Shown here in pieces: positions 54,227 through 63,212 of a DNA stretch of 64,000 bases. The stretch covers positions 1-64,000 of the forward strand of contig CALFJF010000048.1 of NCBI GenBank assembly GCA_937877535.1. Direction: 5' to 3'. This stretch comes from an uncultured Treponema sp. GTDB lineage: Bacteria; Spirochaetota; Spirochaetia; Treponematales; Treponemataceae. The notes beneath the pieces are model-generated. The model made no database searches, was not told the DNA's origin, and worked only from the letters and a program-made list of their open reading frames with translations. Position numbers and translations under genes: made by a program. The stretch's first letter is position 1. Each line of letters starts with the position of its first letter.

Positions 54227-54255
54227 AATATACAAAATCGCGTCGATTGCGTCAA
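54227..54255 (-). promoter_or_regulatory. Promoter of the tRNA-Thr/rpmG/tRNA-Trp/secE/nusG unit
   Basis: On the minus strand TTGACG (54250-54255), a 17-base spacer and TATATT (54227-54232) precede the tRNA by 12 bases. Confidence 0.75.
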
Positions 54256-54363
54256 GGCAAGCAGTGCCGTTTTTGCAAAAATTCGTTCTCAAGTCAAAAA
54301 AATCGTGCCGTTTTCAAATTTTTACATTTGTGATACGCTCTTTTTCAATTTTGAGGAGAAAGC

Positions 54364-55197
54364 ATGGAAATCGAGCCAATGATTGACAAAATTCTGAATT
54401 CTTACGAGGAAACTGGCGACATCAATGCAAACGAAGCGTCCGCACTTCCAAATCGAGAAAACGTCGTTGAAGCGTTGCACGAGTTGCAGAGTCTCGTTTT
54501 TCCAGGCTTCAAAAAAGCAGAAGAAATCGACTCCAATAGAATTCGATATTTGACAGGGCAGCGAGTCAATAAAATCGTGTCGGTTCTCACAAAAGAAATC
54601 GAAAAAGCAATTTGCTACAAAAATAAAGAAAAAAGCGGGGGTTTTTTATGTGCTGAAAAAACCGCGCTTTCGCTCATCGAGGAAATTCCAAAAATCAGAC
54701 GGCAAATCCACAAAGACGTTTTGGCAGCATTTTTGGGCGACCCAGCAGCAAAAAGCGCGGAAGAAGTTATCGTTTCATATCCAGGACTCGATGCGATTTT
54801 AACGTACCGAATTGCGAATTTTTTGCACAAAAACGGAGTTCCCGTCATTCCACGAATTATGAGCGAATACAGCCACAGTCGAACGGGAATCGACATTCAC
54901 CCAGGAGCCACAATCGGCGAAAGTTTTTTTATTGACCACGGAACGGGAGTCGTTATCGGGGAAACGTGCGTTATCGGAAAGAACGTGAAGATTTATCAAG
55001 GCGTTACGCTTGGAGCACTTTCTGTAAAAAAAGAATTGCAAGACAAAAAACGGCATCCAACAATCGAAGACGACGTTACAATTTACGCAAACGCCACGAT
55101 TCTTGGCGGAAAAACAACAATCGGACGAGGAAGCACAATCGGCGGAAACACATGGGTTATGAAAAGCGTTCCGCCAAACTCCACAGTAACGCAATAG
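54364..55197 (+). CDS. cysE: Serine O-acetyltransferase
   Basis: Acetylates serine with acetyl-CoA in the first step of cysteine synthesis. The 277-residue protein has the helical N-terminal domain and a left-handed beta-helix. SYPGLDAILTYRIANFLHKN and HPGATIGESFFIDHGTGVVI hold the catalytic His pair, and hexapeptide repeats follow (DDVTIYANATILGGKTTIG). It resembles the longer EpsC-type enzymes. The start has GAGGAG six bases upstream. The C-terminus ends soon after the helix, so the usual Ile tail that binds CysK is not evident. No cysK lies in the window. Confidence 0.93.
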   Translation: MEIEPMIDKILNSYEETGDINANEASALPNRENVVEALHELQSLVFPGFKKAEEIDSNRIRYLTGQRVNKIVSVLTKEIEKAICYKNKEKSGGFLCAEKTALSLIEEIPKIRRQIHKDVLAAFLGDPAAKSAEEVIVSYPGLDAILTYRIANFLHKNGVPVIPRIMSEYSHSRTGIDIHPGATIGESFFIDHGTGVVIGETCVIGKNVKIYQGVTLGALSVKKELQDKKRHPTIEDDVTIYANATILGGKTTIGRGSTIGGNTWVMKSVPPNSTVTQ

Positions 55198-55228
55198 GTC
55201 GTATAAAAACCGCAACGAGTAAAAACAG

Positions 55229-55275
55229 GGTGGTTTCGATAGACTCAACTACCAGAAAGTATACTTTCTGTAACG
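55229..55275. repeat. Dispersed hairpin repeat, copy 3
   Basis: A variant core TTTCGATAGACTCAACTACC (55234-55253) is followed by CAGAAAGTATACTTTCTG, an 18-base perfect palindrome, then TAACGC. Read on the other strand the order GTTACAGAAAGTATAC plus core matches the left block of copy 2. It lies between the convergent cysE and lipoprotein genes. Confidence 0.7.
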
Positions 55276-55283
55276 CTATTTAA

Positions 55284-55841
55284 TTATTCATCATGACGAG
55301 TCAACTCAATGGACTCCCCCTCGAATGTGAGCGGGATTCCATTTTTGCTCAAATTTTTGTAAGTGATTTTGCCATTACTAATCGTATACTTTTCTTGAAC
55401 CTCGTCGATGTCTTTTAGAGGATACTTTTCGTTACCAACAACGTCTTCTTTTTCTCCAAATCCTAAAAATCTTGTATTTGATAACGAACCCAAATCATTT
55501 ATGTCGGCAGCTTTTTTGTACGTTACTGTAATTTCTCCATCTTTTGTAGGATCGCCAGTGTATGTTCCTGTTGCAATATCATAATCGTTTACAACTTTGT
55601 TTCCTTTTGAGTTTTTTTCAGTTAACTCCTGCTTTTGATGAAGTCTAAACGTGTTGTCGTCGTAAAACGCAAGCGTAATCGCTCCAATTCCGCTATCATC
55701 ATTGCGATACCAGGCGATTGCGTCTTCAAAATCGTCATCGTCGGAACACGCGAAAAAGGAAAATGTCAAAAAAGCAGCAACAAAAACAAACGCGACCTTC
55801 CGCGCGGACGAATAAAAATGCTTTGAAAAAATACCCTTCAT
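55284..55841 (-). CDS. Lipoprotein of unknown function
   Basis: A 185-residue lipoprotein. The start at 55841 has GAGGAG eight bases upstream, better than the earlier in-frame codons. After a basic n-region and a hydrophobic stretch the lipobox TFSFFAC ends at Cys32, followed by SDDDDFEDA. The mature part looks like a small beta barrel (TLAFYDDNTFRLHQKQEL, TGTYTGDPTKDGEITVTY), of the sort seen in lipocalin-like spirochaete lipoproteins. No family was recognised. Confidence 0.7.
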   Translation of the reverse strand: MKGIFSKHFYSSARKVAFVFVAAFLTFSFFACSDDDDFEDAIAWYRNDDSGIGAITLAFYDDNTFRLHQKQELTEKNSKGNKVVNDYDIATGTYTGDPTKDGEITVTYKKAADINDLGSLSNTRFLGFGEKEDVVGNEKYPLKDIDEVQEKYTISNGKITYKNLSKNGIPLTFEGESIELTRHDE

Positions 55842-55956
55842 CAAAATGCTCCTCATCGCCAAACAAAAATTGACTTTATTGTATCACACGATTTTTTTTT
55901 CGTCGAGGTTTTTTATTTTGCCCGTTTGAACGCAAAAAAAAATCGAACCCTTTTTC

Positions 55957-56054
55957 TGCGTTACCAACTTAGGAATGCGGTGGCTTCGATAAACTCAACC
56001 ACCGATTTTTTGGCAACTTATGGTGCCCCAGCCTGTCGAAACCACGCACATTCC
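55957..56054. repeat. Dispersed hairpin repeat, copy 4 (inverted pair)
   Basis: Begins with TGCGTTACCAACTTAGG and holds two copies head to head: GGAATGCGGTGGCTTCGAT with CTCAACCACC on one side and, inverted, GCCTGTCGAAACCACGCACA with TTCC on the other. The outer GGAATG/CATTCC arms allow a large cruciform. It fills the gap between the lipoprotein gene and the end of radA. Confidence 0.7.
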
Positions 56055-56066
56055 GATTCGTTCATT

Positions 56067-57407
56067 TTATTTTTCAAAAATTTCTGAAAGGAGTTCTTTT
56101 ACCGAAGAAACGCGAGTCGCGCCGTCATCTTTTTCGGGCGCAAGGACAGTTTTGAATCCCATGTCACGAGCGGTTTTGATTCGGCTTTTTAATCGAGCGA
56201 CGGGGCGAATTTCTCCCGCAAGCGAAAGTTCTCCCAAAATCACCGACGTGCTTTTTACGGGAATGTCCGTCCGAGCAGAATAAAGAGCCGCCGCCAAAGC
56301 CGCGTCAATCGCGCTTTCTTTTAATCGCGCACCGCCAGCAACGTTTATGTACAAATCCATTTCGCTGAATTTTAATCCCGTCCGTTTTTCAAGAACAGCC
56401 GCAACGCGCGCAACGCGAGATGAGTCGATTTTGTCAGAATAGACACGGCTCATGCTCGATTTTGCAGGAACAGTCAACGCTTGAATTTCCACAACAAACG
56501 CTCGACTTCCTTCAAAAACACACGTGTTCGCGATTCCCGCAGGGCTTTCGCCCTCTCGCTTTGTAATAAACATCGCGCTTGGCTCGCCCACGCACTCAAG
56601 TCCTTTTTCTGACATCGCAAAAATCCCCAATTCGTCCACAGAACCAAATCGATTTTTGCTCGCTCGAAGAAAACGAATTTCGTCATCGTTTCGCTCAAAC
56701 GAAATCACCGTATCCACAAGATGCTCAAGGCTTTTTGGACCTGCAATCAATCCGTCTTTTGTAATATGAGCGGACATCACAAGAACGCTGTCCCGCGCTT
56801 TTACCCAACCGACGAGTTCGTTCGCGCACAATTTTAACTGCCCAACCGTTCCAGGAACAACGCCCGCCTCCTCGGAGAAAACCGTTTGAATCGAATCTAC
56901 GACGCAAAATACAGGATTCACATTTGAGAGCGCGGCTTCAATGTCTGACAAATGCGTTGTGCAGAGAATTTCGATTTTGTCGGTTTTTACGCGAAGCCTG
57001 TCGGCGCGGGCGCGAATTTGCGCCGCACTTTCCTCGCCCGAAACGTACAGCACCCGCGCTTTTGTTTTTTCAGAAATCGCCGCGCACGACTGAAGAAGCA
57101 GCGTTGATTTTCCAATTCCTGGCTCTCCGCCGATTAAAATCGCGCTCCGCCTCATTGCGCCGCCGCCCAAAACGCGGTCAAACTCGCTGATTTCTGTCAA
57201 AATCCGTTCGCCTTCTTGAGGCGAAACGCAAGAAAGCGGGATTGGTTTTGCCACTTCCGACCGCGCACCAGGTAAGCGCGCCACGTTTTCTACAACGCAT
57301 TCTTCAAGCGAATTCCACTCGCCGCATTGCGGACAATGCCCCAACCACCTCGGCTGCGAATATCCACACGAAGAACATTTGAAAATCGTTTCCTTTTTTT
57401 TTGCCAT
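56067..57407 (-). CDS. radA: DNA repair protein RadA
   Basis: RecA-related helicase that promotes branch migration. 446 residues: N-terminal C4 zinc finger (CSSCGYSQPRWLGHCPQC), Walker A GGEPGIGKSTLLLQ, the RadA-specific KNRFG motif in ASKNRFGSVDELGIF and a C-terminal Lon-like domain (YINVAGGARLKESAIDAALA). All are complete. Confidence 0.97.
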   Translation of the reverse strand: MAKKKETIFKCSSCGYSQPRWLGHCPQCGEWNSLEECVVENVARLPGARSEVAKPIPLSCVSPQEGERILTEISEFDRVLGGGAMRRSAILIGGEPGIGKSTLLLQSCAAISEKTKARVLYVSGEESAAQIRARADRLRVKTDKIEILCTTHLSDIEAALSNVNPVFCVVDSIQTVFSEEAGVVPGTVGQLKLCANELVGWVKARDSVLVMSAHITKDGLIAGPKSLEHLVDTVISFERNDDEIRFLRASKNRFGSVDELGIFAMSEKGLECVGEPSAMFITKREGESPAGIANTCVFEGSRAFVVEIQALTVPAKSSMSRVYSDKIDSSRVARVAAVLEKRTGLKFSEMDLYINVAGGARLKESAIDAALAAALYSARTDIPVKSTSVILGELSLAGEIRPVARLKSRIKTARDMGFKTVLAPEKDDGATRVSSVKELLSEIFEK

Positions 57408-57443
57408 ACAAAGAAATTATACAAAAATGCGCTCAAAATAACA

Positions 57444-57481
57444 AAAACCTGCTCGAAAATCGAAATTTCAGAACAGGTTTT
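57444..57481 (-). terminator. Terminator of the PDZ/FGE-like lipoprotein gene
   Basis: AAAACCTGCTC (57444-57454) and GAACAGGTTTT (57471-57481) form a stem with one mismatch; the minus-strand RNA then has a U-rich end. It lies between radA and the lipoprotein gene, past the repeat copy. Confidence 0.7.
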
Positions 57482-57488
57482 ATTGAGA

Positions 57489-57553
57489 TTTTGATAATGT
57501 TACGCAAAGTATACAAAAAGCGGTGGTTTTGACGCGCCCAACCACCGCTTTTT
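57489..57553. repeat. Dispersed hairpin repeat, copy 5, with perfect stem
   Basis: TTTTGATAATGTTACGCAAAGTATAC (in pieces of the family's left block, 57489-57514) is followed by a perfect 14-bp stem, AAAAAGCGGTGGTT (57515-57528) and AACCACCGCTTTTT (57540-57553). This copy could also act as an intrinsic terminator on either strand. Confidence 0.8.
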
Positions 57554-57650
57554 GCTTACAAGTCAGCAGAAAGTTCAAAAAAACGCAGAGATTTTTTATT
57601 TTAGCGTTTTAATTTTAAAGCCTTGAAGAAACCCCGCTGTCACTTGAGCC

Positions 57651-59297
57651 TTATTTAACCTTTTCTTTTGGAATAGAGCGAACAACGCGAAATCCCGTAG
57701 AGAAGTTTCGAGACTTTGACTCTTGATGCGCCCGTGAATAAACAGAACATGATAATAAGGAGTTATCATATGCAGAACCACCACGAACAACGCGGCTACT
57801 TCCAGTAAAAGGCCCTTTTGGGTTTTGTGATTCACGTTTGCTGTAATATTCTAGGTCGTATCTATCCCAGCAAAGTTCAGAAACATTTCCAGTCAAATCG
57901 TAAATGCCAAGTTTATTCGGCTTTTTCATCATAATTTCTCTTGGATGACCTGCGTTTGAACCAGTCCAGCCAACTTCATCGATTTTTGTAGAACCTGCAA
58001 AATTTTTGTCTCTGCCACCATTTCCGCCCCGCGCAGCAAATTCCCATTCGGCTTCCGTGGGTAAGCGATACCCGTCCGCTTGCCAGTTGCACGTCCAACC
58101 GCTGTCGCCTCTTTTATACGCAGGAGTCAAACCTTCCGCTTCGCTTCGTTTGTTGCAATATGTAATCACATCATTAAAAGTAACTTGCTCAACAGGATAA
58201 TAATTTTCATCGAATTTTGAACCTTGGCAATAACTTGGATTCGTTTCCATAATTGCTATCCATTCTGCTTGAGTTACTTCGTGGCGACACATATAAAACG
58301 AGGAAACGCTAACTTCGTGAACTGGTTTTGTGCCATAGCCATCTTCGTTTCCCATTTGGAACGAACCGCCTTCCACAAAAACAAAATCGTCGGCAGTTCC
58401 AAGCGTCAACGTTGTGTTTTTTGCATCTCCGTACACTTCAAAAGTCGTTTCTGGCGGAATTTCTACTGGAGTTATCACTTCGGAAAAATAATCCGAATGC
58501 CCATAATGAGCAGTCGTCAACTTTACAGGAACGCCTGGTTTTATATTGCTCGTTTCGCGCTCCCAATCATCCATTGTGGAAATTATGTTTCCGTTTACGC
58601 CCGTAATAACGTAATCGGGGCGCACGTTCGCATTAAACGCTGGCTTTCCGTCGTAAACATTTGTAACAAGAACGCCCGTGTTCCGAGAAAGTCTGCCTCT
58701 ATCCTCGTAAGTCAAATCGCGGACATTTAATCCAAGACTCCAGGCATCGCGGTCAGATTTTGGAATAGGAACAAGGAAATATGCCTTGTAATACGAAGTT
58801 GTTGTCGTATATCCAGGCGAATAAGAACCGCTAATATAATTATTTCCAATGTAATATCCAGGAGTGTAAGAGCCTTCGTGGTATGTGCTTTTTTCATCTA
58901 TAATTTCCCAAATTGCCATTCTAATTCGCAACTCTTCGCAGAGATTTTTTACGTCGCTTGAAAAAGACCTAAAAACAAATCTGCGGTCAGAGTTTCCTTT
59001 CATTTGACCAACTACGCGATAAAAATACTGATTTGCAATTCTTTCTGTTTCTTTTTCGAGTTCCGCTTCAGAAGCAACTTTTTTGTCCGTTGAAGAAAAA
59101 ACTTCAATTTCTTGTCCTTTTTGAAGTCGCGAGGATTCTGGCAAATCGTCAATCGGTTCAAATTCTTCAAAACGCGACAAAAGTTTTGAAATGTCTTCGT
59201 CGTAAGACAAAATAACGTCAGAACTGCTTGAGCAACTTGCCACAAAAAATGCAAAAATCGCACCAAAAACTCCCGAAATTTTTCGTCTAATTTTCAT
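57651..59297 (-). CDS. Lipoprotein with PDZ and formylglycine-generating-enzyme-like domains
   Basis: A 548-residue lipoprotein (lipobox ending at Cys22 after FFVAS). Residues 30-190 are a unique region with a Tyr/Gly/Ser-rich loop (YHEGSYTPGYYIGNNYISGS). A PDZ-like domain follows at about 195-280 (GVLVTNVYDGKPAFNANVRP). The C-terminal 240 residues are a SUMF1/FGE-sulfatase domain: FVEGGSFQMGNEDGYGTKPV, YPVEQVTFNDVITYCNKRSE, LPTEAEWEFAARGG and the terminal SRNFSTGFRVVRS. True FGE needs an active-site Cys pair that I could not confirm, so a binding role is as likely as catalysis. Start supported by GGAGG. Confidence 0.85.
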   Translation of the reverse strand: MKIRRKISGVFGAIFAFFVASCSSSSDVILSYDEDISKLLSRFEEFEPIDDLPESSRLQKGQEIEVFSSTDKKVASEAELEKETERIANQYFYRVVGQMKGNSDRRFVFRSFSSDVKNLCEELRIRMAIWEIIDEKSTYHEGSYTPGYYIGNNYISGSYSPGYTTTTSYYKAYFLVPIPKSDRDAWSLGLNVRDLTYEDRGRLSRNTGVLVTNVYDGKPAFNANVRPDYVITGVNGNIISTMDDWERETSNIKPGVPVKLTTAHYGHSDYFSEVITPVEIPPETTFEVYGDAKNTTLTLGTADDFVFVEGGSFQMGNEDGYGTKPVHEVSVSSFYMCRHEVTQAEWIAIMETNPSYCQGSKFDENYYPVEQVTFNDVITYCNKRSEAEGLTPAYKRGDSGWTCNWQADGYRLPTEAEWEFAARGGNGGRDKNFAGSTKIDEVGWTGSNAGHPREIMMKKPNKLGIYDLTGNVSELCWDRYDLEYYSKRESQNPKGPFTGSSRVVRGGSAYDNSLLSCSVYSRAHQESKSRNFSTGFRVVRSIPKEKVK

Positions 59298-59419
59298 AAA
59301 GCCTCCGTTCGATTGAATTCAATCATTCTGAAAATTTAGACAACTCTACAAAAAAAAAGCAAATTTTCAACTAGTTGATTTTCAATCGCGCAAGGCTCGC
59401 TCAAAAATCGCTGACTTTT

Positions 59420-61483
59420 TTATCCTTTTCGGCGGACTTCAAATTCGGACGCGGGTTCGATTTCTGGGCGTTGGCGGGAAGCGTATTTTTCATGGAGCGA
59501 GGCTTGAACAGAAAACGTACCGCCTTTTACGCTTGTCCAAGAGCCGTCGCCGTTTAATTCGTGGGCGTGCGTGTCGTCCTTAAAAAAGCGCAACAGATTG
59601 TCTTTCAATTCCAAAAAGCACTCGGAATCCGTTACGGGAATCAAAAGTTCAACACGCCGCTCAAGATTTCGGTTCATCCAATCCGCGCTCGAAATAAACA
59701 ATTCCTCGTTTCCGCCGTTTTTGAAATAAATTATTCGCGAATGTTCCAAATATCGCCCCACCACGCTCACCACGCGAATATTTTTATGCTCCGAAATCGC
59801 TGGATTTAATCGGCAAATGCCACGCACGTTGAGCAAAATCTTTACGCCTTTTTTTGACGCTTCGCAGAGAGAATCGATTACGTCTTCGTCGCCTATCGCG
59901 TTCAATTTTGCAACGATTAAGCCAGGATTTTCCGAAACGGACGTTTCCGCCTCCCGCTCGATTAACGAAATCAAACGACTTTTTAAGTTCACGGGAGCGA
60001 TTGCGATTTTTTTCATCGTTTGGAGTGCGCTGTATCCCGAAATCAAATTGAAAAAAAGCGTTATGTCGTTCGCGATTTCTTCGTTTACCGTAAAAATCGC
60101 TGCGTCGGAGTAAATTTGCGCCGTCCGCGCGTTGTAATTTCCCGTGGAAAGATGAACGTAACGGCGGATTCCGTCGCGCTCGCGCCGAATTATCATCATC
60201 GCTTTTGCGTGGACTTTTAGATTCACGATTCCGTAAATGACAACAACGCCAACGCTTTCAAGCCCGCGCACCCAGCCGATGTTTCGCTCTTCGTCGAATC
60301 GCGCTTTGAGTTCAACAAAAACCGTAACTTGTTTTCCGTTTCGAGCCGCGCGAGAAAGGGCGCGAACGATTGCCGAGTTTTTTTCGGTTCGGTACAGCGT
60401 TGTTTTTATGGCAAGGACTTTTTGGTCGTCAGCCGCCTCTTCGAGCATTTTTACAACGGGGTCAAACGCCTCGTAAGGCAAAAAAAGCACTCTGTCGCGC
60501 TCCCGAATCAAATGCCACAAAGATTTTTCGCCTCTAAACGGATTCACGCTTTTCCATGGCTCAAATTGCTTTTTTTTGAGTTCCTCCGCCTCAAAAAGAG
60601 CCGCAAGACAATCCGCGCGAATAATTCCGTCCACAAAATACACGTCGCGGTCCAAAAGCGACAATTTTTCTTGCAAAAGACGCGCGATTTTTTCGTTTTT
60701 GCCCTGCGATTTTTTGAACGAAAGCAAAAGGCGCACCGCAAAAGACCGCCGACGCTCTTCAATAACATTTTCCATTGCTTCAATAAAACCGTCGCCCGCT
60801 TTTTCGTTTACGCCCAAATCTGCGTCGCGGTCAACGCTAAAAAGCGCGGAACTTTCCACAGAATATCCAGGAAAAAGGCGCGTTCCAAACGCAAGAACAA
60901 TGTCGTCAAGCATCATAAACGGTTTTTCGCCCGTTTCCGAAGGAAGCCACACGATTCTTGAAAGTCCCGCAGGAATTTGAACGAGCGAAATTGCCTCTGT
61001 TTCGTTGTCAAGGAGCGAAAAATTTTCCACGTGGACATTCGGAATGATTTTGAGAACAAACGCGGCATACAAAGCACCGCTCGTAATTTCTGGAAATCTG
61101 CCGTCGGTACGCCTCGGAGTCAAAAGCGGGAAAATCTCTCGATTAAAAAGATTTTGCACGAACGATTTTTGATGAGCCGAAAGCGTTTCCGAAAAAATGC
61201 GTTTAATTCCAATTTCCGAAAGTTCCTTTTGAACGAGCGCGATTTCGTCGTCTTGCGATTTTGTGATTTCTCGAACGCGCTGCCCGATTTTATCCAAAAC
61301 GTCTTCGTGATTTCCCGCGCGCACAAGCGAAGCCACGCGAACTTTGAAAAACTCATCAAAATTCGTGGAAACAATCCCCAAAAATCGAATTCGCTCCATC
61401 AGCGGATTGTCTTTTCGCGTTGCCTCAAAAAGGATTCTTGCGTTAAATTCGACCCAAGAAAGGTCGCGGTCAAAATAGTTCAT
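59420..61483 (-). CDS. ppk: Polyphosphate kinase
   Basis: Makes inorganic polyphosphate from ATP. 687 residues of the PPK1 type: N-terminal DRDLSWVEFNARILFEATRK, FLGIVSTNFDEFFKVRVASL, and the catalytic half with KARFDEERNIGWVRGLESVG and YVHLSTGNYNARTAQIYSDA, which carries the phosphorylated His. Next to the exopolyphosphatase gene (91-base gap) on the same strand, so synthesis and breakdown of polyphosphate are encoded together. Confidence 0.97.
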   Translation of the reverse strand: MNYFDRDLSWVEFNARILFEATRKDNPLMERIRFLGIVSTNFDEFFKVRVASLVRAGNHEDVLDKIGQRVREITKSQDDEIALVQKELSEIGIKRIFSETLSAHQKSFVQNLFNREIFPLLTPRRTDGRFPEITSGALYAAFVLKIIPNVHVENFSLLDNETEAISLVQIPAGLSRIVWLPSETGEKPFMMLDDIVLAFGTRLFPGYSVESSALFSVDRDADLGVNEKAGDGFIEAMENVIEERRRSFAVRLLLSFKKSQGKNEKIARLLQEKLSLLDRDVYFVDGIIRADCLAALFEAEELKKKQFEPWKSVNPFRGEKSLWHLIRERDRVLFLPYEAFDPVVKMLEEAADDQKVLAIKTTLYRTEKNSAIVRALSRAARNGKQVTVFVELKARFDEERNIGWVRGLESVGVVVIYGIVNLKVHAKAMMIIRRERDGIRRYVHLSTGNYNARTAQIYSDAAIFTVNEEIANDITLFFNLISGYSALQTMKKIAIAPVNLKSRLISLIEREAETSVSENPGLIVAKLNAIGDEDVIDSLCEASKKGVKILLNVRGICRLNPAISEHKNIRVVSVVGRYLEHSRIIYFKNGGNEELFISSADWMNRNLERRVELLIPVTDSECFLELKDNLLRFFKDDTHAHELNGDGSWTSVKGGTFSVQASLHEKYASRQRPEIEPASEFEVRRKG

Positions 61484-61518
61484 GTTCTTTCCTTTTTATT
61501 TATTCCATTTTTGGTCGT

Positions 61519-61550
61519 GTTACAAGGTTTCGACAGGCTCAACCACCGAA
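61519..61550. repeat. Dispersed hairpin repeat, copy 6
   Basis: GTTAC (61519-61523) is followed by GGTTTCGACAGGCTCAACC (61526-61544) and ACCGAA. A small palindrome CCGAAGATTCGG comes next. It lies in the gap between ppk and ppx. Confidence 0.75.
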
Positions 61551-61574
61551 GATTCGGCAACATCTCTCATTTTT

Positions 61575-63122
61575 TTACAAAAGCAAAACTTTGTAGCCAA
61601 AAACGCTCTCGAACGTGTCAGATTTTTCGCGAACGGCGAGTTTTTCGAGAACGTTGTTATGAGAGCCGTCGGTTTGAATCATCATCGTGTCGTGCGAAAA
61701 CGAGATTTTGAAATTTTTGATTCGCTGCGTGTGAGAGCGGTCGAGCGCGTCGGCGATTTTCAAAATCGCGGTGAGTTTTAGAATCGTCAATCTTGCGTCC
61801 CGCGGAAGCGAGCGAAAATGAGAATCCGCGCCCATATTTTTGTGTCCGCGATGCCACAGCACGATTTGCGAAATAATTTCAATGTCTTCTCGGTTTAGCC
61901 CAAAAATCTCCGAATGTTCGATTATGTATTTTGAATGTTCGTTGTGGTCTTTTGCGCGAATGAACGTGCCAATATCGTGAAGAATTGCCGCAATTTCAAG
62001 CAACATTCGCGCATCTTCCTTTAGACCGAGTTCGTCTTTGAGCGCATCAAAAAATCGTCCTGCCGTTTGCCGAACATGCTCCGCGTGAGATTCGTCGCCT
62101 CGGTATTTTTTTAGAAGCGTTTGCGCACTCGCAATAATCTGCGAATGAAACTCCACTCGCCCGCCACCATTTTTCGTTCTTGAAAGCAAAAGTCCCTCGC
62201 GAATATTCGTTTCTGGAACAAAAATTCGCTCCGTGTTTGTAAGGCTGATAAACAGTTGAAAAACGAGCAAATTCAAATGCAACGATTCCGCTTCGGCGTG
62301 CGGCAACTTAAAACGAGCCACGATTTCTTCCGCCGAATAATCTTTGATTTCGCTCACAAAACGGTCAAAATCCTCGCGCTCCATTTGCCACAAAAATGTC
62401 GAAATCGGTTTTCCCGCAAAAAGCGCGGCAATGCTTATGTCATTTCCAACGGCAATAAATTGCCGCACTTTTCCCAAATCGAGTTCATTTTTGAGCGAAC
62501 CTTTTGTGTTTGCAATATACTCAGAAACATAGCGGCGAGCGTCCATAATCGAACCCATTTTTTTGAGTTGCTGCTCGATTATCACCGTTCCCAGCCGCAA
62601 AGAATGTGCGCCTGCAATGCTTCCGTTTTCAAGAAGCATGATTTCCGTGGAACCGCCGCTCACTTCAAGAATAATCGAATTTCCTTCGTCAAGCAATTTT
62701 GACGAAGGCGCGTCTTTTGATTCTTCGCGTGCGCCTTTTAGACAATTTGCAACGGCAAGAAACATCAGCCGATTTTCTTCGATTCCGTCGATTACGCGGA
62801 CTCTAAATCCTGTTTTTACGTTTATTCGGTCAAGAACGCTGTCGCGATTTTCCGACTCGCGAAACGCGCTCGTTGCCACCACTTCCGCGTCGGAACTTTT
62901 TAGCCCCCAACTCAAAAGTTGCTCGCGGTAACGGTTCAAGATTTTTAAGATTTGAAGCAGCGTTGCGCGACTGATTGCGCCCGTTGTAAAAACGTCGCGC
63001 CCGATTGAAACGGGAAATTCCGATTTATCGAGGACGCGGCTTTTTCCGCTTGCGTCCGATTCTTCAACCAACAGTCGAATTCCCGTTGTTCCAATTTCTA
63101 TTGCAGCATTTAGATGTGGCAT
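61575..63122 (-). CDS. ppx: Exopolyphosphatase / pppGpp phosphohydrolase family with HD domain
   Basis: Splits terminal phosphate from polyphosphate or pppGpp. 515 residues. N-terminal ASKHA fold: AAIEIGTTGIRLLVEE (phosphate loop), ATSAFRESENRD and LEVSGGSTEIMLLENG. The C-terminal third is an HD-type domain (EIAAILHDIGTFIRAKDHNE, HSKYIIEHSEIFGLNRED). It lies directly upstream of ppk on the same strand. Whether it prefers polyphosphate or pppGpp cannot be told from sequence. Confidence 0.92.
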   Translation of the reverse strand: MPHLNAAIEIGTTGIRLLVEESDASGKSRVLDKSEFPVSIGRDVFTTGAISRATLLQILKILNRYREQLLSWGLKSSDAEVVATSAFRESENRDSVLDRINVKTGFRVRVIDGIEENRLMFLAVANCLKGAREESKDAPSSKLLDEGNSIILEVSGGSTEIMLLENGSIAGAHSLRLGTVIIEQQLKKMGSIMDARRYVSEYIANTKGSLKNELDLGKVRQFIAVGNDISIAALFAGKPISTFLWQMEREDFDRFVSEIKDYSAEEIVARFKLPHAEAESLHLNLLVFQLFISLTNTERIFVPETNIREGLLLSRTKNGGGRVEFHSQIIASAQTLLKKYRGDESHAEHVRQTAGRFFDALKDELGLKEDARMLLEIAAILHDIGTFIRAKDHNEHSKYIIEHSEIFGLNREDIEIISQIVLWHRGHKNMGADSHFRSLPRDARLTILKLTAILKIADALDRSHTQRIKNFKISFSHDTMMIQTDGSHNNVLEKLAVREKSDTFESVFGYKVLLL

Positions 63123-63158
63123 TGTTCCCTCCCTCGTTCAAAATTCAAAATCCCCGCA

Positions 63159-63192
63159 AAAAGAAAAATCCCCGCGTCCTTGTCGCGGGGAT
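63159..63192 (-). terminator. Intrinsic terminator of the glycosidase gene
   Basis: ATCCCCGCG (63168-63176) and CGCGGGGAT (63184-63192) form a perfect 9-bp stem; on the minus strand it is followed by a U-rich run (63167-63159), 20 bases after the gene. Confidence 0.9.
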
Positions 63193-63212
63193 ACGTGCCG
63201 AGGGCGTGAACT

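Noticed and set aside
57515..57553. Treating the perfect 14-bp stem only as a terminator
   Set aside because: Its loop and left flank match the dispersed repeat family, so it is annotated as a repeat that may also terminate.
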